A DNA stretch of 64,000 nucleotides, taken from VAXT01 sp963774625. Its GTDB lineage: Bacteria > Actinomycetota > Thermoleophilia > Gaiellales > Gaiellaceae. The notes beneath the pieces were generated by a model that did not search any database, had not been told where the DNA came from, and was given only the letters and a program-made list of their open reading frames with translations. Within the stretch, counting starts at the first letter, position 1. Every line of letters starts with the position of its first letter. The translations under genes and the position numbers were made by a program. Shown here piece after piece: positions 34,202-44,291 of the stretch. The stretch spans positions 456,298 through 520,297 of the forward strand of contig CAVZFQ010000018.1 of NCBI GenBank assembly GCA_963774625.1, written 5' to 3'.

Positions 34202-35101
34202 CCCCGCCAGGCGTACTAATTTGGCCAATCTGCGTTGTGCAGCCGACTTCGTGGCCGGTGGACGGCACCGGTTGCCCAGTTCTCGTAGCGAAAGTGACGG
34301 ATGGCGTACGCGCAATCGGGCGATCTCGCGCAGCGGGGGGTCGAGGTCGGCCACGACTCCACGGCGCTCGAGACGGCGAACGGCCTTGATCTGCGCCTGA
34401 GCCGCGCGGCTCGCGCGGACGAGATTCGCGTGATCCGCGTTGGCGAGACGGTTTGCGCGCGCCTTGGTGGCCCCCACGACCGCGCGCTCCTGGAAGGCGA
34501 GCGCCGAGTCACTGGCTCCTGCCGTGGCAAGTGCGTCTGCAATGACTTCCGCACCCTTGGCGTACGCGACGACATGCCGGCCCCGCTCCTGAACGGTGAG
34601 CCCTGCAATCTCAGCGAGCAGCTCTGCTCCATCCCGCGAGGCCGCCCGGATCTCCAGGTGCGGCGATCGCGGCCCCGAGAGCGTCCCGGACCCGAGCAGG
34701 GCTCCCCGGAGATAGGCCCCGCGGCAGCAGCCCTTCGCGACGACCCGCTTCGGCGGCCGGTCGATCGGCGCCAGCCCCGCCGAAACGACGCCCGCCTCGT
34801 GCAGCACCTGCAACGCACGATCCTCGCCCTCGACGTGCAGCTGGTACCGGGTCTCCTGGCCGAACGCGCGCCGCTGATACGTGCGGATCTCGGTCTGCAC
34901 CCCTAGCTGACGCAGCAGCGTGAAAGCGCGCCGCGCAGCGGCGGAGCTCGAGAGGTCGAGGTGGACGGCGACCTCACCCCGCCCACGCAAGTGGAGGCTG
35001 CCCGCCGAGTGGAAGAGACCCGAGAGCTCGGCAAGCCGGTCACAAGCCTTTCGCGGCTCGATCGCGGCCAGCTCGGTTCTCAGATCTTCAGAGAGAGGCA
35101 C
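34196..35101 (-). CDS. whiA: DNA-binding regulator WhiA
   Basis: 301 residues from GTG 35101. An N-terminal LAGLIDADG-like domain (CCRGAYLRGALLGSGTLS), and a C-terminal helix-turn-helix including HPSLSLRELGNRC and PPATKSAAQRRLAKL, give the two-part WhiA architecture. In other actinobacteria it controls sporulation or division genes and lies just upstream of gap. Its start overlaps the end of the MGMT gene by 14 nt. Confidence 0.93.
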   Translation of the reverse strand: MPLSEDLRTELAAIEPRKACDRLAELSGLFHSAGSLHLRGRGEVAVHLDLSSSAAARRAFTLLRQLGVQTEIRTYQRRAFGQETRYQLHVEGEDRALQVLHEAGVVSAGLAPIDRPPKRVVAKGCCRGAYLRGALLGSGTLSGPRSPHLEIRAASRDGAELLAEIAGLTVQERGRHVVAYAKGAEVIADALATAGASDSALAFQERAVVGATKARANRLANADHANLVRASRAAQAQIKAVRRLERRGVVADLDPPLREIARLRVRHPSLSLRELGNRCRPPATKSAAQRRLAKLVRLAGL

Positions 35102-35558
35102 CTTCGAGCGCCAGCAGGCGGCGCTTGTAGTCGGTTCCCAGAGAGCCGTACGGGCCGATCCCGTCCGCGGCGACGACGCGATGACACGGCACGACGACGG
35201 CAAAGCGGTTGTGCGCACAGAACGAGCCCACCGCCCGATGAGCACCAGGGTGCCCGGCGACAGCGGCGAGCTCGCCGTAGGTGACGACCTCCCCGTAGGG
35301 GATCCGCCGCAGCGTCTCGGCAACCGCGCGCTGGAAGGGAGTCGCCTCGTCGAGATCGATCTCGACATCCAGGAAGTCGTCACGCTTGCCGGCGAAGAAG
35401 CGGACGAACCGTTCCGTGAGCGGATGAGCCTCGTCTCCCGCGAGCACCCCGGGTCGCGGCAGCTCGTGCCAGAGGAGAAGCTTGCCCTCGAGCACGACCT
35501 CGCCCACGCCCCAGCCTTCCGATGTGTAGGCCAACCGTCTGGGCACGCCTGAATACAA
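35088..35558 (-). CDS. Methylated-DNA-protein-cysteine methyltransferase (Ogt/MGMT)
   Basis: About 156 residues. The C-terminal active site PCHRVV carries the methyl-accepting cysteine; upstream are IPYGEVVTYGELA and RAVGSFCAHNRFAVVV. It repairs O6-alkylguanine directly. The start is uncertain: TTG 35558 is used here, with GTG or TTG a few codons in as alternatives. It is divergent from P5C dehydrogenase. Confidence 0.92.
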   Translation of the reverse strand: MYSGVPRRLAYTSEGWGVGEVVLEGKLLLWHELPRPGVLAGDEAHPLTERFVRFFAGKRDDFLDVEIDLDEATPFQRAVAETLRRIPYGEVVTYGELAAVAGHPGAHRAVGSFCAHNRFAVVVPCHRVVAADGIGPYGSLGTDYKRRLLALEGASL

Positions 35559-35566
35559 TCACCACC

Positions 35567-37222
<1,656 letters not shown>

Positions 37223-37798
37223 CTAACCGACGGTGAACGTCCAGGCGACGGCGGTCGCCTGACCATCCCCACGCGCCAATGCGACCGCGAGATGGCTGCC
37301 GATGCCGAGGCCTTCGGGCACTGCCCAGTACCGCGTGAACTGCGGCCCACCCGCGCCCTGCAGCGTCTCCTTCTGGCCGTCGATCCACAGCGTGCTCTCG
37401 AGATCCGGCGCCCGCGAGTAGACGGCGAAGCCGACCCGCTGGTCGTCCCCGACGGGCGAGCCGGGCTCCGGCGGGCCCTCGGCGATCCGAAGCTGCTCGG
37501 TGGGCGCCTTCACCTGCCAGTCGCCGCCCTCCTCCCGGAGAGCGGCCGCATAGGCGCCGAAAGGCGAATCGAGCTCGACCGCGGCGACACTCCACTCGCC
37601 ATCCTCTAGAACAAGGAACTTGTCGGCCTCGGGAATCGTCACGCCCTGCGGCACGCGGTCGTCGAGATCCTCGTCCCCGGCCGGCGCAGCAAGCAGATAG
37701 TCACGCAAGGCTTCGGCCGCGGGCTCGCCGCTCTTCTCGTCGCTCATGCAGCCCGCCAGGAGTAGCGCGGAGAGGACGAGAACGAAGGCGCGAATCAC
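37223..37798 (-). CDS. Putative lipoprotein, unknown function
   Basis: 191 residues with the lipobox LLAGC near residue 17. The mature part is beta-rich and acidic, with no recognised family. The stop abuts that of P5C dehydrogenase. The -10 TAGGCT (37811-37806) lies 7 nt before GTG 37798 and overlaps the -10 of the divergent TPM gene. Confidence 0.75.
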   Translation of the reverse strand: MIRAFVLVLSALLLAGCMSDEKSGEPAAEALRDYLLAAPAGDEDLDDRVPQGVTIPEADKFLVLEDGEWSVAAVELDSPFGAYAAALREEGGDWQVKAPTEQLRIAEGPPEPGSPVGDDQRVGFAVYSRAPDLESTLWIDGQKETLQGAGGPQFTRYWAVPEGLGIGSHLAVALARGDGQATAVAWTFTVG

Positions 37799-37821
37799 CC
37801 TCGACAGCCTAGTCTCCCCCC

Positions 37822-39129
37822 ATGAAGCGCCTCGCGCTGGTCGCGGTCCTGCTTCTCGGCGGTGTTCACCCGCCGGCGGCTGGAGCGCAGGGGGTGATCT
37901 CGGAGACAGCCGCTGCCCTGAAGAAGGACTTCGTGTTCGTGCACCCGGACGCAGAGCCCTCGATCACAGCGGCCGAGGCCGACCTGATACGGCGCGAGGT
38001 CGCGAACGGCGAAGGGCTCGTCATCGTCGCCGTGCTGCCGGGCGTGGCCCGGCAAGAGGTCGGCGGCGATGCAGACGACGTGTTGAGAGCCGTTGCGAGA
38101 GCCGTGGGCGAGAACGAAACGTACGCAGTCGTCGTCGGCGGCCAGTTTCGGGCCGGTACGAGCGATCCGGCCTTTCAGCCCGGCGAGGTGCCACGGATGG
38201 CGACCCAGGCCTTCCGCGCGCACAGCTCTGAGGGGCTGGCGGCGACCCTCATCGATTTCGTTCGGCGTGTCAACGCGGGCGACGCGGGCGACGCAGGCGG
38301 CGACGGCGGGGGCCTGGACAGGACCCAGACCATCCTGCTGGTCGGAGGCGGCGGTGTCCTGTTGACGGGCGTCGGGCTCGCGTATCGCCGGCGACGGCGG
38401 AGAGAGACAGTTGCCCTCAAGCGCGCGGTCAACGACGATCTCGTGGCCCTCGGCGACGAGATTCGGGAGCTCGACCTGGACATGGAGCTGCCCCGTGCGA
38501 AAGAGGAGGCACGAACCGACTACACAACCGCGTTGGATGCCTACGAACGGGCTGGAAAGGCGGTGGACAACGCGGCTCGACCCGAGGACCTGGCGGCCGC
38601 GACCGCCGCACTCGAGGAAGGACGGTTCGCGATGGCCTCCACGCGGGCGCGACTCGAGGGCCGAGTGCCTCCCGATCGTCGACCACCGTGCTTCTTCGAT
38701 CCCCGCCACGGTCCCTCGGTCCGCGACATGGAGTGGGCACCCGAGGGCGGAGCCCCGCGAATGGTGCCCGTGTGCCAGGCCGACGCCTTCGCGCTCGCGG
38801 AGGAACGGGAGCCAGAGATCCGGAAGATCCAGCTAGGACGACGGCGCGTGCCGTACTGGGAGGCCGGAGGCTTCGGCCCGTATGCCGACGGGTACTTCGG
38901 CGGCGCCCAGAGCCTGCTGCTTCCGGCACTTCTCATCGGCACGCCGCTGGGGTTCGCCATCGGCGCGGACGACGCAGCGGCACACGACTCCTCTCCGGAC
39001 AGCTTTGACGATTCCGGCGGGGGCGATTTCGGCGGAGGAGATTTCGGCGGCAACGGCGGAGACTTCGGCGGAGGGGATTTCGGCGGAGGCGGCGGCGACT
39101 TCGGCGGAGGCGGAAACGGTGGCGATTAG
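37822..39129 (+). CDS. TPM-domain membrane protein with Gly-rich C-terminus
   Basis: 435 residues. Signal peptide, an N-terminal TPM-type domain (about 25-155), a membrane helix (about 170-190), a helical region, and then a long C-terminal run of GGGDFGG repeats. TPM-domain proteins of unknown role commonly end in such a Gly-rich tail. ATG 37822 follows a TAGTCT -10 (37810-37815) by 6 nt, so the transcript is probably leaderless. The end overlaps the uvrC stop by 4 nt. Confidence 0.75.
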   Translation: MKRLALVAVLLLGGVHPPAAGAQGVISETAAALKKDFVFVHPDAEPSITAAEADLIRREVANGEGLVIVAVLPGVARQEVGGDADDVLRAVARAVGENETYAVVVGGQFRAGTSDPAFQPGEVPRMATQAFRAHSSEGLAATLIDFVRRVNAGDAGDAGGDGGGLDRTQTILLVGGGGVLLTGVGLAYRRRRRRETVALKRAVNDDLVALGDEIRELDLDMELPRAKEEARTDYTTALDAYERAGKAVDNAARPEDLAAATAALEEGRFAMASTRARLEGRVPPDRRPPCFFDPRHGPSVRDMEWAPEGGAPRMVPVCQADAFALAEEREPEIRKIQLGRRRVPYWEAGGFGPYADGYFGGAQSLLLPALLIGTPLGFAIGADDAAAHDSSPDSFDDSGGGDFGGGDFGGNGGDFGGGDFGGGGGDFGGGGNGGD

Positions 39130-40985
39130 CCACGTCCCGCCTTGTGCAGCTGGGCGTAGATCGCGCGCGCCACCTTGGCCGGGATGCCCGGCACTCCTTC
39201 GAGCTCCTCCTGGCTGGCCGCCAGGAACCCTTCCGCGGACCCGAAGTGCTTGAGAAGGGCTCGGCGCCGCGCGGGCCCCACGCCCACGAGCGTGTCGAAG
39301 ATCGACTCCCGGGCCTTTGCGTCACGCCGCTGGCGGTGGAAGCCAAGCGCAAAGCGGTGCGCCTCGTCGCGGACGCGCTGCAGGAGCTGCAGCCCGGCGG
39401 AATGGCGATCGAGCCGGATCGCGTCCGGGCGGTCCGGCACGAAGACCTCCTCGTCCCGCTTGGCGAGCGAGACGACAGCCGTGCGCGGCAAGTCGAAGGA
39501 CTGCATCGCCGAGATCACCGCCGACAGCTGGCCCTTGCCGCCGTCGACCAAGACGAGGTTCGGCGTGGCCGAGAAGGATTCGTCGTACTCCGCGTCCGTC
39601 GGGTCGCGCATCCGGGCGAACCGGCGTGCGATCACCTCTGCCAAAGCCGCGTAGTCGTCCTGCCCCTCGAGCCCCTTGATCCCGAACTTGCGGTAGTGCG
39701 CCTTCTTCGCCACGCCGTCCTGGAAGACGACCATCGAGCCCACCGGCGACTCCGACTGGATGTTCGAGATGTCGTAGCACTCGATGCGGATCGGCAGACT
39801 CTCGAGGTTGAGCGCCTCCCTCAGCTCTTCGAGCGCCTCGACGCGCCGGAGCCGGGTGCGCTCGGCGACCTCGGCCGCAGAGCTGAGCGCCAACACTGCG
39901 TTCTCGGCGGCGAGCTCCTGCAGGCGCCGCTTCTCCCCCCGCTCGGGAGCGCGCACCTCGACGCGTGCCCCCCGCCGCTCGGTCAGGAACTGCTCGAGCG
40001 CCTCGGTGTCACCCGCGTCGTTCGGGACGATGATCTGCGGCGGGATGCTCGGCGCCGAGCCGTAGTACTCGAGGAAGAACGCCTCGAGGATCGTGGGAAT
40101 GTCCTGGCCGGCCACGTTCTCGAGGTGGAAGCTGTAGCGGTCGATGAGCTTGCCTTCGCGCAAGGGAAAGATCTGGACGGCGGCGCGCTCTCCCTCCACG
40201 GCGAGCCCGATGACGTCGATCGTCCCGACGGCGCGCTTGTCGGCAGCCTGCCGCTCTGCGAGCCGCTCGATCGCACGCAGGCGGTTGCGGTAGCGCGCCG
40301 CTTCCTCGAACCGCTCCTCGGCGGCGGCGTCCTTCATCCGCTGCTCGAGCTCACGCATGATCGGCTTCGTGTTGCCGGAGAGGAACTCGACGACGCCGTC
40401 GATCACTTCCCGATAGTCCTCCTTCGAGACGTAGGCCACGCACGGCGCCAGGCAGCGCTCGATGTGGTAGTCGAGGCACGGAATGCCCGAGTGGCGGCCC
40501 GGCTGCGGCCCCTCACAGGGCCGGTAGCGAAAGACGCGATTCAGCGTGTCGAGCGTCTCGCGCACCTTCTTCGCATTCGCATACGGGCCGAAGTAGACGA
40601 CGCCTCGTTTGTGGCGCTCGCGCGTGAACATGACACGCGGATAGTCGTCCTCCATGGTGACGGCGATGTACGGGAACGACTTGTCGTCACGCAGGCGCAC
40701 GTTGAACGGCGGCCGGTGCCGCTTGACGAGGTTCTGCTCGAGATGCAGCGCCTCGACCTCGTTGCCGGTGACGATGACCTCGATGTCGGCGACGTTCGGA
40801 ACGAGCTGCGTCTGGGTCGAGCGCGGTTGCGCGGACGCCTGGAAGTAGCTGCGCACACGGGGCCGCAGCGACTTCGCTTTCCCGATGTAGAGCACCCGGC
40901 CGCGGTTGTCGCGGAACAGGTAGACGCCCGGCCCTGGAGGAAGGGCCTTGAGCGTTTTCTCGACGTCTGCCCCCCGTTCAGTCAT
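39126..40985 (-). CDS. uvrC: Excinuclease ABC subunit C
   Basis: 619 residues from ATG 40985. A GIY-YIG domain (PGVYLFRDNRGRVLYIGKAKSLRPR), the UvrB-binding UVR region (MRELEQRMKDAAAEERFEEAARYRNRL), the RNase-H-like C-terminal nuclease (IECYDISNIQ, VLVDGGKGQLSAV) and terminal helix-hairpin-helix motifs are all present. It makes the two incisions of nucleotide excision repair. A TACGCT -10 lies 7 nt upstream (40998-40993). Confidence 0.96.
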   Translation of the reverse strand: MTERGADVEKTLKALPPGPGVYLFRDNRGRVLYIGKAKSLRPRVRSYFQASAQPRSTQTQLVPNVADIEVIVTGNEVEALHLEQNLVKRHRPPFNVRLRDDKSFPYIAVTMEDDYPRVMFTRERHKRGVVYFGPYANAKKVRETLDTLNRVFRYRPCEGPQPGRHSGIPCLDYHIERCLAPCVAYVSKEDYREVIDGVVEFLSGNTKPIMRELEQRMKDAAAEERFEEAARYRNRLRAIERLAERQAADKRAVGTIDVIGLAVEGERAAVQIFPLREGKLIDRYSFHLENVAGQDIPTILEAFFLEYYGSAPSIPPQIIVPNDAGDTEALEQFLTERRGARVEVRAPERGEKRRLQELAAENAVLALSSAAEVAERTRLRRVEALEELREALNLESLPIRIECYDISNIQSESPVGSMVVFQDGVAKKAHYRKFGIKGLEGQDDYAALAEVIARRFARMRDPTDAEYDESFSATPNLVLVDGGKGQLSAVISAMQSFDLPRTAVVSLAKRDEEVFVPDRPDAIRLDRHSAGLQLLQRVRDEAHRFALGFHRQRRDAKARESIFDTLVGVGPARRRALLKHFGSAEGFLAASQEELEGVPGIPAKVARAIYAQLHKAGRG

Positions 40986-41019
40986 TTCGTCAAGCGTAGC
41001 CGGGTACTGTCTCGCCCCA

Positions 41020-42180
41020 ATGCGTGCCGCCCTGCTCATCGCGCTGGCCCTGCTGGCGCTGGTCGCGTGCGGGCCCATCGGCGAGGGCGGGGACGGAGGC
41101 CACGAGATGTTCGTGGGCGCCCTCGAGGACCTCGTGAAGCAGCCGACACCTGCGGAGACTCGCAAGCGGGTCGAGGACGCGACCTCGGCCGGCTTCGACG
41201 CGCTCAACGTCACGACGCCGTGGGCTCCCGGCCAGGTCGACCCGGACCCCGGCCAGCTGCTGATCCTCAAGAACCTCGCGGACGCCGCCAAAGCCGCGAA
41301 CGTCCGTGTCCTCGTCTCGATCTTCCAGTACCGCAACCGGGACACGCCCATCACCGACGAGGAACAGCAGCAGTACGCCGACTACGCGGCGCGACTGGCC
41401 CGGGAACTGCCGTCGGTCCGTGACTTCATCATCGGCAACGAGCCGAACCTGAACGGCTTCTGGTTCCCGCAGTTCGACGAGTCGGGCCGGTCGGCAGCGG
41501 CTCCCGCGTACACCTCGCTCCTCGCCCGTAGCTACGACGCGCTGAAAGCCGTCTCGCCGGAGATCAACGTCATTGGCGGGTCGCTCGCGCCGCGAGGCGC
41601 GGACAATCCGAATTCATCACGCCACACGCAGTCGCCGACGGCGTTCATCCGCGACATGGGCGCCGCCTATCGTGCCAGCGGCCGCGAGCAGCCGCTGATG
41701 GACATCTTCGCCATCCATCCGTACCTGGAGCGCTCGGAGATCCCGCCCTCGACCGAGCACCCGACCGGGACGAGCATCGGGATCGCCGATTACGACAAGC
41801 TCGTCGGCCTGCTCGAGGAAGCTTTCGACGGCACCGCCCAGGAGGGCGGTGATCTACCAATCGCCTACACGGAATTCGGTGTCCAGTCGGAGATCCCGGA
41901 GAACAAGGAGGACGAGTACGAGAACGTCGGCTCGCCGCTCGGGGTCGACGCCGTCGACGAGGAGACGCAGGCCCGTTACTACCGGGAGGCGCTCGAGCTC
42001 GCGTCCTGCCAGGAGACCGTGATCGGCGTCCTCCTCTTCCACCTCTACGACGAGCCTGACCTCAACCGCTGGCAGTCAGGCGTCTACTACGTTGACCGCA
42101 CGCCGAAGTCGAGCCTGCCCGCGGTCCGGGAAGCCGCCATCGCCGCGCGCGAGGGCAAGCTGGAGTGCCCCGACGACTAA
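41020..42180 (+). CDS. Lipid-anchored clan GH-A-like glycosidase, paralogue 3
   Basis: 386 residues from ATG 41020. The lipobox LVAC implies membrane anchoring. The barrel-type domain has IIGNEPN (Glu 141), IFAIHPY, TEFGVQ (Glu 285) and DEPDLNRWQSG, so the two candidate catalytic acids are conserved. Unlike paralogues 1 and 2 it lacks the C-terminal beta domain. A TACTGT -10 (41005-41010) lies 9 nt before the start. It is divergent from uvrC. Confidence 0.75.
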   Translation: MRAALLIALALLALVACGPIGEGGDGGHEMFVGALEDLVKQPTPAETRKRVEDATSAGFDALNVTTPWAPGQVDPDPGQLLILKNLADAAKAANVRVLVSIFQYRNRDTPITDEEQQQYADYAARLARELPSVRDFIIGNEPNLNGFWFPQFDESGRSAAAPAYTSLLARSYDALKAVSPEINVIGGSLAPRGADNPNSSRHTQSPTAFIRDMGAAYRASGREQPLMDIFAIHPYLERSEIPPSTEHPTGTSIGIADYDKLVGLLEEAFDGTAQEGGDLPIAYTEFGVQSEIPENKEDEYENVGSPLGVDAVDEETQARYYREALELASCQETVIGVLLFHLYDEPDLNRWQSGVYYVDRTPKSSLPAVREAAIAAREGKLECPDD

Positions 42181-42189
42181 TCTGAAGGC

Positions 42190-42879
42190 ATGAGCGGCCA
42201 GTACGTCGCCTACCGGTTTTTCCGCGTCGATCCCGCCTGGCGGCGCCTGCCCGTGGACGAGCGCGCGGCGGGCAAAGACGCGTTCGCCGACGTCACGGAC
42301 GAGTGGGCCGGTCGCATGTCCGTCCTCCGGGCCTACACCGTGACCGGAGTGCGCCCCGACTCGGACTTCTTCCTGTGGGCGATCACGGAGCGCTTCGAAG
42401 ACCTGAACGAGCTGGGCGCAGAACTGAACGGGACTCCGCTCGCCGCCTGGCTCGAGACGCCGTACTCGTACCTGGCGACGACGAAGGCTTCGCAGTACAC
42501 CGCGGCGCGGAAGCCGCGGAAGGTGGTGCCGCGCAACTCGCCGTACCTCGTCGTGTACCCGTTCGTGAAGACGCGCCCCTGGTACGCGCTTCCGCACGAG
42601 GACCGGCAGCGGGCCATGGACGAGCACATGCGGGTCGGCGCCGAGTTCAAGACGATCACGAACCACACGACGTACTCGTTCGGCATCGACGATCAGGAGT
42701 TCATGACCGCCTTCGAGTGCGAGGAGCCGGCCGACTTCATGCACCTCATGCTCACTCTGCGCGAGAGCGAGGCGAGCCGTTACACCGAGCGCGACACGCC
42801 GATCTTCGTGGGGCGGCACATGGAGATCCGCGAGGCGCTCGACGCCCTCGACGGGGCGTATACCCGCGTCGAGGCCTAA
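42190..42879 (+). CDS. Chlorite dismutase/HemQ-family protein
   Basis: 229 residues. PYLVVYPFVKTRPWYALPHEDRQRAMDEHMRVG, YSFGIDDQEFMTAFE, SEASRYTERDTPIFVG fit the Cld/HemQ family, most likely the coproheme decarboxylase type used for haem synthesis in Gram-positive bacteria. I could not assign the proximal haem ligand with confidence. TAATCT (42178-42183), overlapping the stop of the glycosidase gene, sits 6 nt before ATG 42190 and may give it a separate leaderless transcript. Confidence 0.8.
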   Translation: MSGQYVAYRFFRVDPAWRRLPVDERAAGKDAFADVTDEWAGRMSVLRAYTVTGVRPDSDFFLWAITERFEDLNELGAELNGTPLAAWLETPYSYLATTKASQYTAARKPRKVVPRNSPYLVVYPFVKTRPWYALPHEDRQRAMDEHMRVGAEFKTITNHTTYSFGIDDQEFMTAFECEEPADFMHLMLTLRESEASRYTERDTPIFVGRHMEIREALDALDGAYTRVEA

Positions 42880-42966
42880 CTACCAGGCAAAGGCACCGAG
42901 CTCGAGGGGGTGTTTCTGCTACATGAGGGTCGCCGCGTCGGTATCCCGCGCGGTGAGTCTCAGTCG

Positions 42967-43014
42967 CCGAAAGTGCGCAGCACTTTTGGCGAGTCCCCGC
43001 CCCGTGGGCGGGGA
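42967..43014. terminator. Paired hairpins between HemQ and the small membrane genes
   Basis: CCGAAAGTGC with GCACTTTTGG (42967-42989) and TCCCCGCCC with GGGCGGGGA (42994-43014) form two stems between convergent genes. Together they probably end transcription from both sides. The rest of 42880-42966 shows no gene. Confidence 0.65.
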
Positions 43015-43017
43015 CCA

Positions 43018-43395
43018 TTAGTAGCCGTACGAGTGCTGAGCCTTCCAGGCCCGCCACATCGCGAGCCCTGAAAGCACGATCGTGAGCACGAGTGCGAGTG
43101 CCGCGAGCCCGGACGGCCTCACGAAGATGTAGCCGAGGATCGCGATCACGATCAGGACCGCGCCTCCGTAGAACGCGAACTGCACACGCGCCGGCCAGAC
43201 GGAGATCTCGCCGCGCCGCTCGCGCCAGATGAGATAGATGAAGAACGCAATCGCGAGCGGGAAGGCGATCGACGCGATCAGGAAGAGCGAGTTGACCGTG
43301 TTCTGCAGGTTGAGAAGCACGATCACGAGCGCGATCGCCCCGATGATCAGGAAGCCGCGCACGAGAGGGTTCATGTCGGCGAAGAAGCGCCGCAT
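43018..43395 (-). CDS. Small membrane protein A
   Basis: 125 residues with four or so hydrophobic segments: LIIGAIALVIVLLNLQNTV, then SIAFPLAIAFFIYLIW, VQFAFYGGAVLIVIAILGYIFV and LALVLTIVLSGLAMW. A short basic RERRGE loop lies between. No family recognised. Start ATG 43395 overlaps the stop of the upstream gene in TGATG, so the two are coupled. Confidence 0.65.
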   Translation of the reverse strand: MRRFFADMNPLVRGFLIIGAIALVIVLLNLQNTVNSLFLIASIAFPLAIAFFIYLIWRERRGEISVWPARVQFAFYGGAVLIVIAILGYIFVRPSGLAALALVLTIVLSGLAMWRAWKAQHSYGY

Positions 43396-43748
43396 CAGGC
43401 TGTCGTGTAGGCGCGGACTGCCAATGCGCCGGCCAGAAGGGACGCGCCCGCGAACCAGGCCAGGCGCCGGCGCGGGTCGGTCGGCGCATAGAGCCACGGG
43501 GCGAGGACGGCCCCGAGGGCCAGCGAGCCATAGACGTAGTGGAGATCGTCCGGGGCGCGCCGATCGTCGGAGAGGAGCAGCAGGCCGAGACCGACCTGCG
43601 CGACGAGCAGGGTCTGCACCAGCGCCAACACGTGGACGAGAGTCTGCCCCGCTCCCCCATGCCGCAAGTAGACGAATCCGCCCCACACCGCGCCGAGCAC
43701 GGTCGCGCCCAGCACTGCGAACGCGACTACGCGGTGCGCCGCTAGCAT
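43395..43748 (-). CDS. Small membrane protein B
   Basis: 117 residues with about four hydrophobic segments; the segment HVLALVQTLLVAQVGLGLLLLSDDRR is the most recognisable. No family recognised. A TAGGGT -10 (43761-43756) lies 7 nt before ATG 43748. It is the first gene of a two-gene unit with small membrane protein A. Confidence 0.65.
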   Translation of the reverse strand: MLAAHRVVAFAVLGATVLGAVWGGFVYLRHGGAGQTLVHVLALVQTLLVAQVGLGLLLLSDDRRAPDDLHYVYGSLALGAVLAPWLYAPTDPRRRLAWFAGASLLAGALAVRAYTTA

Positions 43749-43776
43749 CGGCGAGACCCTACCTTGGAGGAGAGAC

Positions 43777-44235
43777 GTGGTCGAAGAGGGAAAGCCGGCG
43801 CCGGATTTCGAGTTGACGAGTGACACCGGCGAGCAGGTCAAGCTGTCCGATTTCCGGGGCCAACCGGTCGTTCTCTACTTCTATCCCAAGGACGACACGC
43901 CGGGGTGCACGAAGCAAGCGTGTGGCCTCCGCGACATGTACTCCCAGTTCAAGGAGCGCGGAGCCGTGATCCTCGGCGTCAGCCCCGACGATGAGGGCTC
44001 CCACGTCAAGTTCAAGAACAAGTACGAGCTCCCCTTCACCCTGCTCGCCGACACCGAGCACGAGGCCTCCGAGGCCTACGGCGTCTGGGGCGAGCGCAAA
44101 TACATGGGCCGAACGTACATGGGCATCACCCGCTCGACGTTCGTCATCGACTCTGCCGGCAATGTGTCGAAGGCGATGCGCGGCGTGAAGCCGGACACGC
44201 ACACGGAAAAGGTCCTGGCAGCTCTCCCGGACTAG
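43777..44235 (+). CDS. bcp: Peroxiredoxin, Bcp/PrxQ type
   Basis: 152 residues. The peroxidatic cysteine is in YPKDDTPGCTKQAC, and the second Cys five residues later is the PrxQ-type resolving cysteine. TRSTFVIDSAGNV is also typical. It reduces hydroperoxides using thioredoxin. A GGAGGAG ribosome-binding site precedes GTG 43777. Confidence 0.95.
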   Translation: MVEEGKPAPDFELTSDTGEQVKLSDFRGQPVVLYFYPKDDTPGCTKQACGLRDMYSQFKERGAVILGVSPDDEGSHVKFKNKYELPFTLLADTEHEASEAYGVWGERKYMGRTYMGITRSTFVIDSAGNVSKAMRGVKPDTHTEKVLAALPD

Positions 44236-44291
44236 GTATTTGGCGCTTTCGCGCCGCTCTGCCATTCTTCGGGCCGACCTCGTCGCGCGAG

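Noticed and set aside
39000..39125. DNA tandem repeat of GGCGGAG/GATTTCGGC units
   Set aside because: It encodes the Gly-rich GGGDFGG tail of the TPM protein; it is coding, not a separate repeat element.
39144..41423. A 759-codon open frame antisense to uvrC
   Set aside because: Long antisense frames are common in GC-rich DNA. The uvrC frame on the other strand has full family homology, and the antisense frame has no motif or start signal.
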